Origin: Halorussus limi
Lineage (GTDB): Archaea; Halobacteriota; Halobacteria; Halobacteriales; Haladaptataceae
Direction of reading: 5' to 3'
NCBI RefSeq assembly: GCF_023238205.1
Contig: NZ_CP096659.1
Coordinates: 1,815,626 to 1,879,625, forward strand
Length of the DNA: 64,000 nucleotides
Each line of letters opens with the position of its first letter. Within the stretch, counting starts at the first letter, position 1. Under the pieces are notes generated by a model that had not been told where the DNA came from, did no database searches, and was given only the letters and a program-made list of their open reading frames with translations. The position numbers and the translations under genes were made by a program. Below are positions 53,380 to 61,495 of this stretch, piece after piece.

Positions 53380-56091
53380 TTACTCCACTTCGCGTTTCAG
53401 TTCCGCCAGTTCGTTCATCGCCTCCAGCGGCGTCATCGTCGCCACGTCCACGTCTCGGAGTCGCTCGGCGAGTTCGTCGGTCGCGCCGTCGGCGATGGCC
53501 TTCGGTGCTGGTTCGGGGGCTTCTCCTTCGGACTCCTCGGTCCCGTCCTCGACGTCCACGTCTGCCGCCTCCGCCTCCGCGAGCAGTTCCCGCGCCCGCC
53601 CGACCACCTCGTCGGGCACCCCGGCCTCGCGGGCGACCTGCACGCCGTACGAGGCGGTGGCCGCGCCCCGGCGCACGTCGTGGTCGAAGACCACCTCCTC
53701 GTCGGTCCCCTCGGCCGCGAAGTGGAGGTTGAACGCCCGCGGCAGGTCGGCCGCGGTCTCGGTGAGTTCGTGGTGGTGGGTCGCGAAGAGGGTCAGCGCG
53801 CCCACCTCGTCGTGGACGTGTTCGGTCACGGCGCGGGCGATGGCCAAACCGTCGGTCGTGCTGGTGCCTCTACCCACCTCGTCCAGCAGGACCAGCGACT
53901 CGTCGGTCGCGCCCTCCAGAATCGCGGCGAGTTCGGTCATCTCGACCATGAACGTCGAGCGACCCCCGGCGATGTCGTCGCTCGCGCCGACGCGGGTGAA
54001 CACGCGGTCCACCGGCGCGATGCGGGCGCTCGCCGCCGGGACGAAACTCCCGGTCTGGGCGAGGACCGTGACGAGCGCGACCTGCCGCATGTACGTCGAT
54101 TTGCCCGACATGTTCGGGCCGGTGATGACCGCGAACGACTCGTCGGAATCGAGGTGGGCGTCGTTGGGCACGAACGACTGCTGGGTACGCTCGACGACGG
54201 GGTGGCGACCGCCCTCGATGTGAATCCCGTCGCCGCCGATTTCGGGTCGGGCGTAGTCGCGGGTGGCGGCCACCTCCGCCAGCGCGGCCAACACGTCGAG
54301 GCGGGCGAGCGCGTCGGCGACGGCCTGCACTCGCTCGGACTCGGCGGCGACCGTCGCCCGGACCTCCCGGAACAACTCGTGTTCGAGGTCGTCGGCCCGG
54401 TTCTCGGCCCGCAGAATCTCGTCCTCGCGCTCCTTGAGTTCCGGCGTGTAGAACCGCTCGGAGTTCTTCAGGGTCTGTCTGCGGTTGTAGTCGTCGGGCA
54501 CCGCGTCGAGGTTCGGGTTCGTCACCTCGATGTAGTAGCCGTGGACCGAGTTGTGCCCGACTTTCAGCGAGTCGATGCCGGTCCGCTCGCGCTCTCTGGC
54601 TTCGAGGTCGTCTATCCACGCCTTGCCCTCGCGCTCGGTGTCGCGCAGTTCGTCGAGTTCGTCGTCGTACCCCCGGCGAATCACCTCGCCCTCCGTGATT
54701 TCTCTCGGCGGGTCCTCGCGAATCGCGCGGTCTATCAGGTCCCGCACGTCCGCGAGTTCGTCCAAGTCCTCGCGGAGTTCGACCAGTCGCTCGGACTCGA
54801 AGTCGGCCATCGCGGCCTTCAGGTCGGGAACCACGTCCAAGGTGGCTTTCAGCGACCGCAGGTCCCGGGCGTTGGCCCGGCCCCGCGAGATGCGAGCGAT
54901 GAGGCGCTCGATGTCGTACACGTCCCGCAACTGCTCGCGGGCCTCCTCGCGGGCCTGCACGTCGTGAGTCCACTCCTCGACCGCGTCGAGTCTCGCCTCG
55001 ATGCGGTCGGCGTCCAACAGGGGCCGCCGGAGCCAGTCTTTGAGTTTCCGACTCCCGAGCGCGCAGGCGGTCTCGTCCAACACGCCGAGCAGGGTCACGT
55101 CGGCGTCGCCGTGGACCGTCCGGCGCTCGAACAGTTCGAGACTGGAGAGCGCCACCCGGTCTAGAAGCATGTACTCGCGCGGTTCGTAGCGAGTCAGGTG
55201 GTTGAGGTAGTCGAGGCGGCCCCGCTCGGCCGGGCCGGTCTCGCTTCCCTCGTCGCAGTCTTCTTTTCCTTTGCCGCCCTCGCTTCCGTCACTGTCCTCA
55301 TTTCCGACCCTGTCCTCGCTACCTTCCACGCCCCCGCGGGTGTACTCGGCGTAGGCCAACAGGGCACCGCAGGCCCGCACTTCTGCGTCGTGCGCGAGCA
55401 GCGTGTCGGGGGACCCGAAGTACTCCGAGACGCGCTCGCGGGCCGCCTCAGAGTCGAAGGCGGCCGAATCGTAGGGCGAGACCATGCAGTCGGCGTCGAA
55501 GAGGTCCGCGGTGGCCTCGGCGGTCGGTTCCACGATGGCCTCCGCCGGCGCGAACCGACTCACCTCGTCGGCGATGGCCTCCTCCCGGCGGGCGCTGGTC
55601 GCGTAGAAGTCGCCGGTCGAGACGTCGAGCAGGGCGAGCCCGTAGCGCTCGTAGTCCTCGGTCAGGCAGGCCACGAAGTTGTTGTCGTCGGTGTCGAGCA
55701 GTTCGTCCTCGGTCAGCGTGCCCGGCGTCACGATGCGAGTCACCGCGCGGTCCACGACGCTCGTGGTCTCCTCGGGGTCCTGCACTTGGTCGGCGACCGC
55801 GACCCGGTAGCCCGCGTCGAGCAGGGTCTCGATGTACGACTCGGCGCTGTCGATTGGGATGCCCGCCATCGGGTAGGTGCCGGTCGAGTCCTCGCGCTGG
55901 GTCAGCGCGATTTCGAGCAGTCGGGCGGTCCGCTCGGCGGCCTCACAAAATGTTTCGTAGAAATCTCCGACCTGAAACAGCACGAGCGAGTCGTCGTACT
56001 GCCGACAGAGCTCGAAGTACTGACTCATCATCGGCGTCAGCTCGTCCTCGTTTTCGGCCATCTTCTCGGGTGGCCCCAACGCCGCGTCCAT
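53380..56091 (-). CDS. mutS: DNA mismatch repair protein MutS
   Basis: 903 residues from the ATG of [10 protein letters not shown] at 56091. The mismatch-reading motif is [10 protein letters not shown] at residues 39-48 (Phe44-x-Glu46). Walker A is [13 protein letters not shown] near 657, Walker [17 protein letters not shown], and the ATHHHELTE switch follows. A halophile-specific acidic insert ([18 protein letters not shown]) interrupts the second domain near residue 270. The C-terminus ends [12 protein letters not shown]. This is the MutS1 type, acting with MutL in mismatch repair. mutL is not adjacent. The gene converges on the clamp gene with 33 bp between stops. Confidence 0.97.
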   Translation of the reverse strand: MDAALGPPEKMAENEDELTPMMSQYFELCRQYDDSLVLFQVGDFYETFCEAAERTARLLEIALTQREDSTGTYPMAGIPIDSAESYIETLLDAGYRVAVADQVQDPEETTSVVDRAVTRIVTPGTLTEDELLDTDDNNFVACLTEDYERYGLALLDVSTGDFYATSARREEAIADEVSRFAPAEAIVEPTAEATADLFDADCMVSPYDSAAFDSEAARERVSEYFGSPDTLLAHDAEVRACGALLAYAEYTRGGVEGSEDRVGNEDSDGSEGGKGKEDCDEGSETGPAERGRLDYLNHLTRYEPREYMLLDRVALSSLELFERRTVHGDADVTLLGVLDETACALGSRKLKDWLRRPLLDADRIEARLDAVEEWTHDVQAREEAREQLRDVYDIERLIARISRGRANARDLRSLKATLDVVPDLKAAMADFESERLVELREDLDELADVRDLIDRAIREDPPREITEGEVIRRGYDDELDELRDTEREGKAWIDDLEARERERTGIDSLKVGHNSVHGYYIEVTNPNLDAVPDDYNRRQTLKNSERFYTPELKEREDEILRAENRADDLEHELFREVRATVAAESERVQAVADALARLDVLAALAEVAATRDYARPEIGGDGIHIEGGRHPVVERTQQSFVPNDAHLDSDESFAVITGPNMSGKSTYMRQVALVTVLAQTGSFVPAASARIAPVDRVFTRVGASDDIAGGRSTFMVEMTELAAILEGATDESLVLLDEVGRGTSTTDGLAIARAVTEHVHDEVGALTLFATHHHELTETAADLPRAFNLHFAAEGTDEEVVFDHDVRRGAATASYGVQVAREAGVPDEVVGRARELLAEAEAADVDVEDGTEESEGEAPEPAPKAIADGATDELAERLRDVDVATMTPLEAMNELAELKREVE

Positions 56092-56248
56092 GGGTAGAGT
56101 ACACGGACTGCGGACCGAAATACCCCTCGGAACCGAGCGACGGCACGGGCCCGCAACGTGTCTCGTCGGTCCGCTCGCGACCGACCGGATACCCCGCGAA
56201 CGCGCCGGTGGCGGAAGGGCTAACCTTCGCAAGCGAGTAGGACTCGGC

Positions 56249-56617
56249 GTGACCGACACCGACGCAATCACCCGCGAGAAGCCGGTTCACCTCGCCGACG
56301 AAGCGGAGTTGGACGCCTTCGTCGCCGAACACGACCTCGCGCTGGTCGACTTCTACACGAAGGGCTGTTCGCTCTGTCAGGCCATCGAACCCGTGGTGGG
56401 CAACGTCGCCCGCGCGACCGACGCCGCGGTGGGGATGCTCAACCCCCGCGACGACCTCTCGCTCGTCGAGGCCCACGACGTGCGGAGCGTGCCGACGCTC
56501 CTGCTGTTCGAGGACGGCGAACTAGTGGGCAGGATGGCCGAGGGGTTTCAGGGGACCGAGTCGGTCGTGGAGTTCGTGGAGTCGCGCGGGCGGACGACCG
56601 AGCAGTCGGACGAGTAG
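56249..56617 (+). CDS. Thioredoxin-family protein
   Basis: 122 residues from the GTG at 56249. The active-site segment is [17 protein letters not shown] (CSLC rather than CGPC), with cis-proline in [22 protein letters not shown] 30-residue N-terminal extension precedes the fold. The changed CxxC dipeptide suggests a different redox potential from the thioredoxin at 44465. TAACCTT near 56221 at leaderless distance supports the GTG start. It is divergent from mutS. Confidence 0.88.
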   Translation: MTDTDAITREKPVHLADEAELDAFVAEHDLALVDFYTKGCSLCQAIEPVVGNVARATDAAVGMLNPRDDLSLVEAHDVRSVPTLLLFEDGELVGRMAEGFQGTESVVEFVESRGRTTEQSDE

Positions 56618-56660
56618 TCTTGCAGTTCGGCTTCGGTGTCTCCCCGGTCTCTTCGACCGC

Positions 56661-56738
56661 TTAGCGGACCGCGAGCGCGGCGACGCCAGCGAGCACGAGC
56701 AGCGCGAACGTCCACCTCCGTCCGGAACGTTGGGCCAT
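56661..56738 (-). CDS. Possible 25-residue membrane peptide
   Basis: ATG to TAA ORF encoding MAQRSGRRWTFALLVLAGVA and ending ALAVR: a basic start followed by one hydrophobic helix. It has the composition of known haloarchaeal micro-proteins but is too short for firm support from codon bias. No family recognised. Confidence 0.25.
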   Translation of the reverse strand: MAQRSGRRWTFALLVLAGVAALAVR

Positions 56739-56848
56739 AGCTACTCGTCGGACGCCGGTGTTGAAACTTCGCTGGCCGGTGCCGCAGATGGGCTTTTGAC
56801 GCCGTGGCGTGAACCTTCAGGGGTGCCGTCTCTGGAGACCGACCCGCG

Positions 56849-57154
56849 ATGAATGACGCACTGCTCGCGCTCGCCTCGAACGAAGGTATCTTCGGCGTGC
56901 CCCACGGCATCCTGTCGTCGCGCGACGAGTGGATTGCGCTGGGAATCGGGCTGATAGCCGTCGCCTTCGCGGTCCTCTACGACGGCGACGTGGACCTGCG
57001 TCCGTTTCGGACCGCGGCCGTGGTGGGCATCGTCGTCTCGCTCGGTCTCTCGGTGCTCGCGCCGCCGATAGTCACCGACGAGTGGCACGTCCCGCTGGTC
57101 GTCCTCGTCCTCGCGCTTGGGGCGGCGTACGCCTACCGCCGCCGGGACCGATAG
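56849..57154 (+). CDS. Predicted membrane protein, function unknown
   Basis: 101 residues with three hydrophobic helices (WIALGIGLIAVAFAVLYDG, AAVVGIVVSLGLSVLAP, VPLVVLVLALGAAYAYR) and a basic end RRRDR. A GGAG element lies 10-13 nt before the ATG. It precedes the broken DsbA-like gene by 55 bp in the same direction. No family recognised. Confidence 0.68.
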   Translation: MNDALLALASNEGIFGVPHGILSSRDEWIALGIGLIAVAFAVLYDGDVDLRPFRTAAVVGIVVSLGLSVLAPPIVTDEWHVPLVVLVLALGAAYAYRRRDR

Positions 57155-57209
57155 CGGAAATCCCGGCCGTCGGTGGGTGACTTTTGAGGCTTCGACGCCA
57201 ACACGCGGT

Positions 57210-57272
57210 ATGAGCCAGCAATCAGCCGACGAGTTGGTCGTCTACTCCGATTACGTCTGCCCGTTCTGCTAC
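57210..57272 (+). pseudogene. DsbA/FrnE-like thiol oxidoreductase, 5' fragment
   Basis: ATG at 57210 with the promoter CTTTTGA at 57181-57187, 27 nt upstream. The fragment encodes MSQQSADELVVYSDYVCPFC and Tyr, that is the first strand and the CPFC active site of a DsbA/FrnE-type oxidoreductase. The coding sequence is then interrupted by the insertion, which adds eight foreign codons and a TAG (57297-57299). The active-site half would thus be made only as a 29-residue peptide. Confidence 0.9.
57266..57272 (+). repeat. 7-bp target-site duplication, left copy
   Basis: CTGCTAC, directly repeated at 59763-59769 immediately beyond the other end of the insertion. The bases outside differ on both sides, so the repeat is exactly 7 bp. 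Confidence 0.88.
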
Positions 57273-57291
57273 GGAAGTAGGAATCTTCTAG
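57273..57291 (+). repeat. Left terminal inverted repeat of the insertion
   Basis: GGAAGTAGGAATCTTCTAG. It matches the reverse complement of the right end at 18 of 19 positions; the first 13 are identical and the single mismatch is position 14. Confidence 0.9.
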
Positions 57292-57341
57292 AAGAGTAGC
57301 TCCCCTTGCTTGGCAGCGAAGTAGGGTCTCCCTTTGTTTAC

Positions 57342-57372
57342 CAGTAGTTGGTAGCACGGTTTCTTTATTCAG
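57342..57372 (+). repeat. Internal 31-bp inverted repeat, left copy
   Basis: Starts CAGTAGTTGGTA and ends TTTCTTTATTCAG. The reverse complement occurs at 58088-58118 with two mismatches. The pair brackets the first DUF7344 gene of the insertion, with the CAGTAG ends pointing outwards. No convincing target duplication is seen next to them. Confidence 0.8.
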
Positions 57373-57489
57373 AACCGTCTGTGTAATCGCCACGCGATTT
57401 AGAGCGTGGGTTGAGCGATATAAAGGGTGATGAACTCGCACGTATCCCCCACAATAGAGTTATCTGTTAGTCGCCTCCATCATCAATGT

Positions 57490-57540
57490 GAGGGAGTGAG
57501 ACCAGCCAGCAGTAATGACTGGTCTCGTTGGGACTCCCTC
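57490..57540. repeat. Long imperfect stem-loop inside the insertion
   Basis: GAGGGAGT-GAGACCAG (57490-57505) pairs with CTGGTCTC (57519-57526) and ACTCCCTC (57533-57540), leaving a 6-nt bulge on one side and a 13-nt loop. The 16 paired positions are all matched. The region 57300-57578 otherwise holds no gene I can support. Confidence 0.65.
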
Positions 57541-57578
57541 AACACTCCTGCATTGCCACGTCATTTCGTGAAGACGGG

Positions 57579-57941
57579 TTACTCGGTGAGCGTGACCAAG
57601 AGGTCGTCAACGAGTTCGCCGCCGCGATACCGAACGGTGCCGGTTCGTGCGTCAAAGTCGATGATACTCTCGTCTGCTAATCGCGGCAGTATCTTGTGGT
57701 GAAGGTCGACCAGTACGGAGTCACGGTCGCCAGCCTCGGGGTCGTGCGTGAGTACATTGTCGGCAATCTTATCGACCGAGAACACTGTTTCAGGTTCCGT
57801 GTGAAGCGTTTTGAGAACGTAGCGCCGCCGTTGATTCCTGAGTAGGTCGAACGCTTGATTCAACGTGGAGTCGTTCATCGTACCGAGGTTTGGCCCACCG
57901 TTCCATTCATACATCTCGGCGTCAGAATCAGTATTAGACAT
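57579..57941 (-). CDS. DUF7344-type winged-helix regulator (insertion cargo, inner)
   Basis: 120 residues. The family core is seen in LNQAFDLLRNQRRRYVLKTL, DKIADNVLTHDPEAGDRD, LVDLHHKILPRLADESIIDFDARTGTVRY. No membrane helices, unlike the chromosomal relative at 2506. It is probably a DNA-binding regulator of unknown target. A TATA-like TCTAAAG lies 27 nt upstream of the ATG at 57941. It is bracketed by the 31-bp internal inverted repeats. The codon use is less GC-rich than chromosomal neighbours, consistent with transfer. Confidence 0.8.
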   Translation of the reverse strand: MSNTDSDAEMYEWNGGPNLGTMNDSTLNQAFDLLRNQRRRYVLKTLHTEPETVFSVDKIADNVLTHDPEAGDRDSVLVDLHHKILPRLADESIIDFDARTGTVRYRGGELVDDLLVTLTE

Positions 57942-58087
57942 ACTCTACACTTGGCTCTTTAGATAGAAATAGTCACAAGGTTTTCACTCTTCTTTCCTTT
58001 TTGATTAAGTGGGTGAACCAACACCGTTGACCGGCCAATACACACCACCAATTGAGCGGAACCGGCAAGCCAGTTACGGACTATCTA

Positions 58088-58118
58088 CTGAATAAAGAAA
58101 CCGTATTACCAACTACTG
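58088..58118 (-). repeat. Internal 31-bp inverted repeat, right copy
   Basis: Reverse complement of the copy at 57342-57372 with two mismatches. It begins immediately after the stop codon (58119-58121) of the second DUF7344 gene, as expected if the inner module had inserted right there. Confidence 0.8.
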
Positions 58119-58508
58119 TTATGGGTAGTTATCGATAGTCGCCGCGATGTCGAGGGCGTCATCAAGGAGGTCCGGTGCATAGGTACAACAGACGGTCTCA
58201 CTTCGTCGGTCATAGTCAATGAGGCCGTAGTCATCGAGTTTCGGGAGATGAATCTGGACGAGGGTTGTCTTGACCTGTTTAATGGCCTCCGGCGTCATCT
58301 CGTTTCGTGGGATGTCCTGCTCGAACACGGTGAGGTGACTGGCGAGGTCATCGATAGAGGCCTGTTCGTGGTCACGTAAATAGTAGAGGACGCACCGCCG
58401 TCGTTGGTGGGCAAGCGCTCCAAAGATTCGAGTCGGGAGCGATGTGCCACCGTCGCTGACGACCGGGGTTTCTTGTTGTCTCCCTTGGTTGAACTCATCG
58501 TCAGACAT
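58119..58508 (-). CDS. DUF7344-type winged-helix regulator (insertion cargo, outer)
   Basis: 129 residues. Core: LPTRIFGALAHQRRRCVLYY, SIDDLASHLTVFEQDIP, TTLVQIHLPKLDDYGLIDYDRRSETV. It is related to the inner regulator and to the chromosomal one at 2506 but is clearly distinct. Soluble, with one internal CC pair (VCCTYAP). A CATTTTAGG box lies about 30 nt before the ATG at 58508. The gene ends exactly where the inner inverted repeat starts. Its target is unknown. Confidence 0.82.
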   Translation of the reverse strand: MSDDEFNQGRQQETPVVSDGGTSLPTRIFGALAHQRRRCVLYYLRDHEQASIDDLASHLTVFEQDIPRNEMTPEAIKQVKTTLVQIHLPKLDDYGLIDYDRRSETVCCTYAPDLLDDALDIAATIDNYP

Positions 58509-58702
58509 CCTTCTAGGAAGTTAGAGGACTATGACCTAAAATGTGTGGGGTGGTGCCATACCTCACTTTTAATGCTGGCTACAACACGGGCGGTCGTAGC
58601 CGCAATCCGAAACTCATACCACGAACTTCTCATCGGAACTCCGGTCATGTCTCAGTACCCTGAGTGAACGGAAGGGAAGCCTCGACAGGAACCCACCTTG
58701 TC

Positions 58703-59159
58703 TAGACGGTTGGTTGTAAGCGACTGACGATTCATGTGACGAACGGTTCCGTTCGAAAGATCGACGGAACTGGCCGTCTAGTGGCAGACATCATTGCGAG
58801 CGTTGCCGCCGAGGAGCGGCGTCAGCTTATTCGTCGGACAGAATCGGGACAGAGACGCGCCCGAGAAGAAGGGAAGTGGCTGGGGCAGGTCCCGATAGGA
58901 TTCGTTCGGACTCTGGGTATCTGAAGCCGAATCTAACCCCGAACTACGATAATGGAGAGACCGGGTTTTTCGACGTGGTAGATGCATTAGAGCGTGTTGA
59001 AGCTGGGGAGTCGTACAACAAGACGGCCTCAACCCCACCAACATTACCCGGCAGACGCTTGCGAAAATCTATCAAGACGACAATCGGCGGGAATGGTACA
59101 TTGAGGGTAAGACAGAGGACGAACGTGTGCAGGACGCTCTAATGGACGTGGAAGCCTAA
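58703..59159 (+). pseudogene. Serine recombinase (resolvase) remnant with two frameshifts
   Basis: Three overlapping reading frames join into a recombinase-like C-terminal part: LVADIIASVAAEERRQLIRR and TESGQRRAREEGKWLG (helix E and the DNA-binding start), then GYLKPNLTPNYDNGETGF after a shift near 58907, then LNPTNITRQTLAKIYQDD after a shift near 59022, ending at TAA. The N-terminal catalytic domain with the active-site serine is missing; a stop codon occurs at the 5' limit. It must be inactive. It may be a relic of how the element was built or of its former resolution system. Confidence 0.75.
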
Positions 59160-59302
59160 ATACGAACAGATTGCAACAAGATTGAAACATTGCCTCAGAC
59201 GGCTCTGTTGAAACCTTCCGCTACTGAGAGTGAGTAGGTGATGAGCAATTCAGAGCGTGAATTGACCGATAGACCGATTTCCGTTGCGCTGATAATGCGG
59301 GT

Positions 59303-59626
59303 ATGGTTGAGAGGCAACTCGTATTCACCTTCCTACAGTTAGTGGCGCTCTCGCTTCCTGCATTCGCCATTCTCCTGCAGATAATGGTCGAATCCGAGAT
59401 GCCGTATACGTACTGGGCAGTACCGATAACGACCGCCGGGATGGGACTGTTTCTCATTGGCGGTGCTATCGTTGTCGTAGAACTCATGTTTGCCACCGCA
59501 ACGACTACCGCGACGGTGGCATTGGGGTTCGCCCTCCTTGGGATATTCAGTATGCTCATCGGAGTCAGTCTTATCGGTTTGCAAACGGGAGCGGAACAAC
59601 GCCGTCTTCGAGACAGTGGGGACTGA
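59303..59626 (+). CDS. Small four-helix membrane protein (insertion cargo)
   Basis: 107 residues. Hydrophobic helices: FLQLVALSLPAFAILLQIMV, YWAVPITTAGMGLFLIGGAI, VVVELMFATATTTATVALG and FALLGIFSMLIGVSLIGLQT, ending GAEQRRLRDSGD. No family recognised. Codon use is less GC-biased than the chromosome. It could be a partner of the adjacent regulators, since DUF7344 genes often lie near small membrane protein genes; that is inference. Confidence 0.7.
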   Translation: MVERQLVFTFLQLVALSLPAFAILLQIMVESEMPYTYWAVPITTAGMGLFLIGGAIVVVELMFATATTTATVALGFALLGIFSMLIGVSLIGLQTGAEQRRLRDSGD

Positions 59627-59743
59627 CCGGAGGGGTTCACTGAATAGTACGCACCACACATTGATGATTTCAGTTACTATCAAGTCCAGAAAGTTTCAAA
59701 AGGGCCGTAATCACATTCCCGGGCTTCCACTAGTCCTGACGTA

Positions 59744-59762
59744 CTAGAGGATTCCTACTTCC
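59744..59762 (-). repeat. Right terminal inverted repeat of the insertion
   Basis: CTAGAGGATTCCTACTTCC. Its reverse complement matches the left end at 18 of 19 positions, the outer 13 bp being identical. Confidence 0.9.
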
Positions 59763-59769
59763 CTGCTAC
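59763..59769 (+). repeat. 7-bp target-site duplication, right copy
   Basis: CTGCTAC, identical to 57266-57272. It is in frame with the following DsbA codons (TGC TAC CTC GGG). Confidence 0.88.
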
Positions 59770-60342
59770 CTCGGGAAGGCCGCGATGGAAGAGTACATCG
59801 AACAGAACGACGACGCTCCGGCGGTAGAGTGGCGATTCTACGACCTCCGGGGGTACAAGCGCGCGCCCGACGGGAGCATCAACCACGACGTCGACGACGG
59901 CAAGGACGACGACTACTTCGCGCAGGTCCGGGAGAACGTCGAGCGCCTGAAAGACCGGTACGACGTGGAGATGGACCTCGACTTCTCGAAGGACGTGGAC
60001 TCGTGGAACGCCCAGCAGGCCGCGCTCTACGTCCGACAGACCGAGGGCGAGGAGACCTTCCTGACGTTCCACGAGGCGGTCTTCGAGGCGCTCTGGCAGG
60101 ACGGTCGGGACATCGGCGACCCGGAGGTGCTGGCCGAAATCGCCGAGGACGTGGGTCTCGCCGGGGGCGAAATTCGGGACGCGACAGAGGACGAGACGCT
60201 CGAAGCCGAACTCCGCGAGCGGTTCAAACAGGCCCAGCAGGCCGGCGTGTCGGGCATCCCGACCTTCGTCTACGAGGGCCACGCCGCCAGAGGCGCGATT
60301 CCGCCCGAACAGTTCGAGCGACTGGTCAAAGGCGGAGCGTAG
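59763..60342 (+). pseudogene. DsbA/FrnE-like thiol oxidoreductase, 3' fragment
   Basis: Continues the protein from Leu-Gly-Lys-Ala-Ala-MEEYIEQNDD to the end. It holds the helical insertion (DYFAQVRENVERLKDRYDVE, FLTFHEAVFEALWQDGRDIG) and the cis-proline strand SGIPTFVYEG, then the last helix PPEQFERLVKGGA. With the 5' part it would make a 211-residue FrnE-type enzyme. An internal ATG at 59785 could give a 185-residue product, but without the CPFC site it would lack redox activity. There is no promoter-like box at the usual distance. Confidence 0.9.
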
Positions 60343-60379
60343 TCGCGCTGATTCCGGTTCTCGTTCTCCTCGCCGTCCG

Positions 60380-61495
60380 CTACGAGTGCAGACTCCGCCG
60401 TCCCGCCCGCGCTAGATTTCCGGCCAGCAGAGCCACGCTGGTCACGAAGAACAGCGCGCCGACCGGCGACGCGAGGTCCACGAACAGCCAGTAGAGCGGC
60501 GCGGCCGCGGCCGGACCGACCGAGACGACCGCCAGTTCCGCGACGACCGGACCACAGCAACAGCAGGCGTTCGGCGCGGCCACCGCCGCGGTACCCGTGG
60601 TGACTTCCGCGCTCCCGGTCGCGTCGTTCGCGCGCCACTGGTACGCCAACAGCGCGGCGTTCAGGCCGACCAGCACCGCGACGGTGCCGACCATCCCGAC
60701 CATCCCGACCGAGAGGACGCCGCTCAGCGGCGTCGTCCCGAGGAAGTCGTGGAAGTGGAACTCGACGCCGGGCCAGTAGACCAGCGGGTTGGCGACCCGC
60801 GCGGTCGTGACGAAGTCCTCGCTCAGGTCAACGCCACCGCCGGGTTCGGGCACGAAGGTCAACATCCCCATCGAGAACGCGAAGAACAGGCCCGCAATGG
60901 TGCCCGTACCGGCGCCGAACCACCTGCTCGGGCGGTCGGCCAGCGCGCGACCGAGCAGGCCGCTCGCGTCGCGCCAGACGACGTAGCCGACGGTCGCAAG
61001 CACCGCCGCGGCCAGCAGGTAGCCGACCGGGTTCGTCAGCGACCCCGGCACGATGACGGGGTACGCGACCCACAGGCCCAGCAGCATCCCGAGCGCGGCG
61101 TACCGCGGTCTGTCGGGCCACCGCATCCGACCGACGACGAGGCTCCCGACCACGATTGCGAGGCCGATGCCGAGCGTCAGCGGTCCGAACCACGCCCGCG
61201 AGATGGCGGGTTGGCTCGCCGCCAGCGTCTCGACCGGCGAGAGTTGGACCAATCCGACCGCGCCGGTCGCGGCCACCGCCAGTCCGGCGAACGCGCCGCC
61301 GAGCGCGACGGTCGCCGAGGTCCGGCGCCGGGCGTAGGCGCTCCCGACCGCCGCCGCGACGCCGACGAGGAGGACCGCCAGCGCGAGCCACTGGGGCATC
61401 GGCGGGGCCGCCTCGCCGCCGTGAGCAGACGCGACCGGGACCGCCGCGAGCGCGGCGACCACCGTCGCGCCGCGCGCTGTCGAACGAGTGTGCAT
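60380..61495 (-). CDS. Polytopic membrane protein with a CCCC motif
   Basis: 371 residues with a cleavable-looking N-terminal helix ending AHGG (a His-Gly-Gly site) and about nine further helices. A loop near residue 300 carries PNACCCCGPVVAE, four adjacent cysteines that are rare in halophile proteins. Other polar motifs: WPGVEFHFHDFLGTTPLSG. The His/Cys set suggests metal handling (for example copper), which is unproven. The start is the ATG at 61495; ATACATACC sits near 30 nt upstream on the minus strand. It is convergent with the broken DsbA-like gene. Confidence 0.78.
   Translation of the reverse strand: MHTRSTARGATVVAALAAVPVASAHGGEAAPPMPQWLALAVLLVGVAAAVGSAYARRRTSATVALGGAFAGLAVAATGAVGLVQLSPVETLAASQPAISRAWFGPLTLGIGLAIVVGSLVVGRMRWPDRPRYAALGMLLGLWVAYPVIVPGSLTNPVGYLLAAAVLATVGYVVWRDASGLLGRALADRPSRWFGAGTGTIAGLFFAFSMGMLTFVPEPGGGVDLSEDFVTTARVANPLVYWPGVEFHFHDFLGTTPLSGVLSVGMVGMVGTVAVLVGLNAALLAYQWRANDATGSAEVTTGTAAVAAPNACCCCGPVVAELAVVSVGPAAAAPLYWLFVDLASPVGALFFVTSVALLAGNLARAGRRSLHS

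Larger units (their letters stand above)
57273..59762. mobile_element. 2,490-bp transposon-like insertion carrying regulators, no transposase
   Basis: The ends are perfect 13-bp inverted repeats GGAAGTAGGAATC, extending to 19 bp with one mismatch. A 7-bp direct repeat CTGCTAC flanks it. Deleting the element plus one repeat restores the DsbA frame (Cys-Tyr-Leu-Gly-Lys). The sequence is clearly more AT-rich than the chromosome around it. It carries two DUF7344-type regulator genes, one small membrane protein gene and a decayed serine recombinase, but I see no DDE or other transposase. It is therefore likely a non-autonomous element moved by a transposase elsewhere. The family is not identified. 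Confidence 0.9.

Noticed and set aside
53373-55189. Plus-strand ORFs within mutS that look Arg/Ser/Pro-rich
   Set aside because: Typical of antisense frames in GC-rich DNA; no family similarity.
58651-58664. CTCAG-TACC-CTGAG hairpin inside the insertion
   Set aside because: Only a 5-bp stem; not distinguishable from chance.
59785-60342. 185-residue ORF as an independent functional gene
   Set aside because: It is the tail of the DsbA-like protein without CPFC and with no promoter; better read as a gene fragment.
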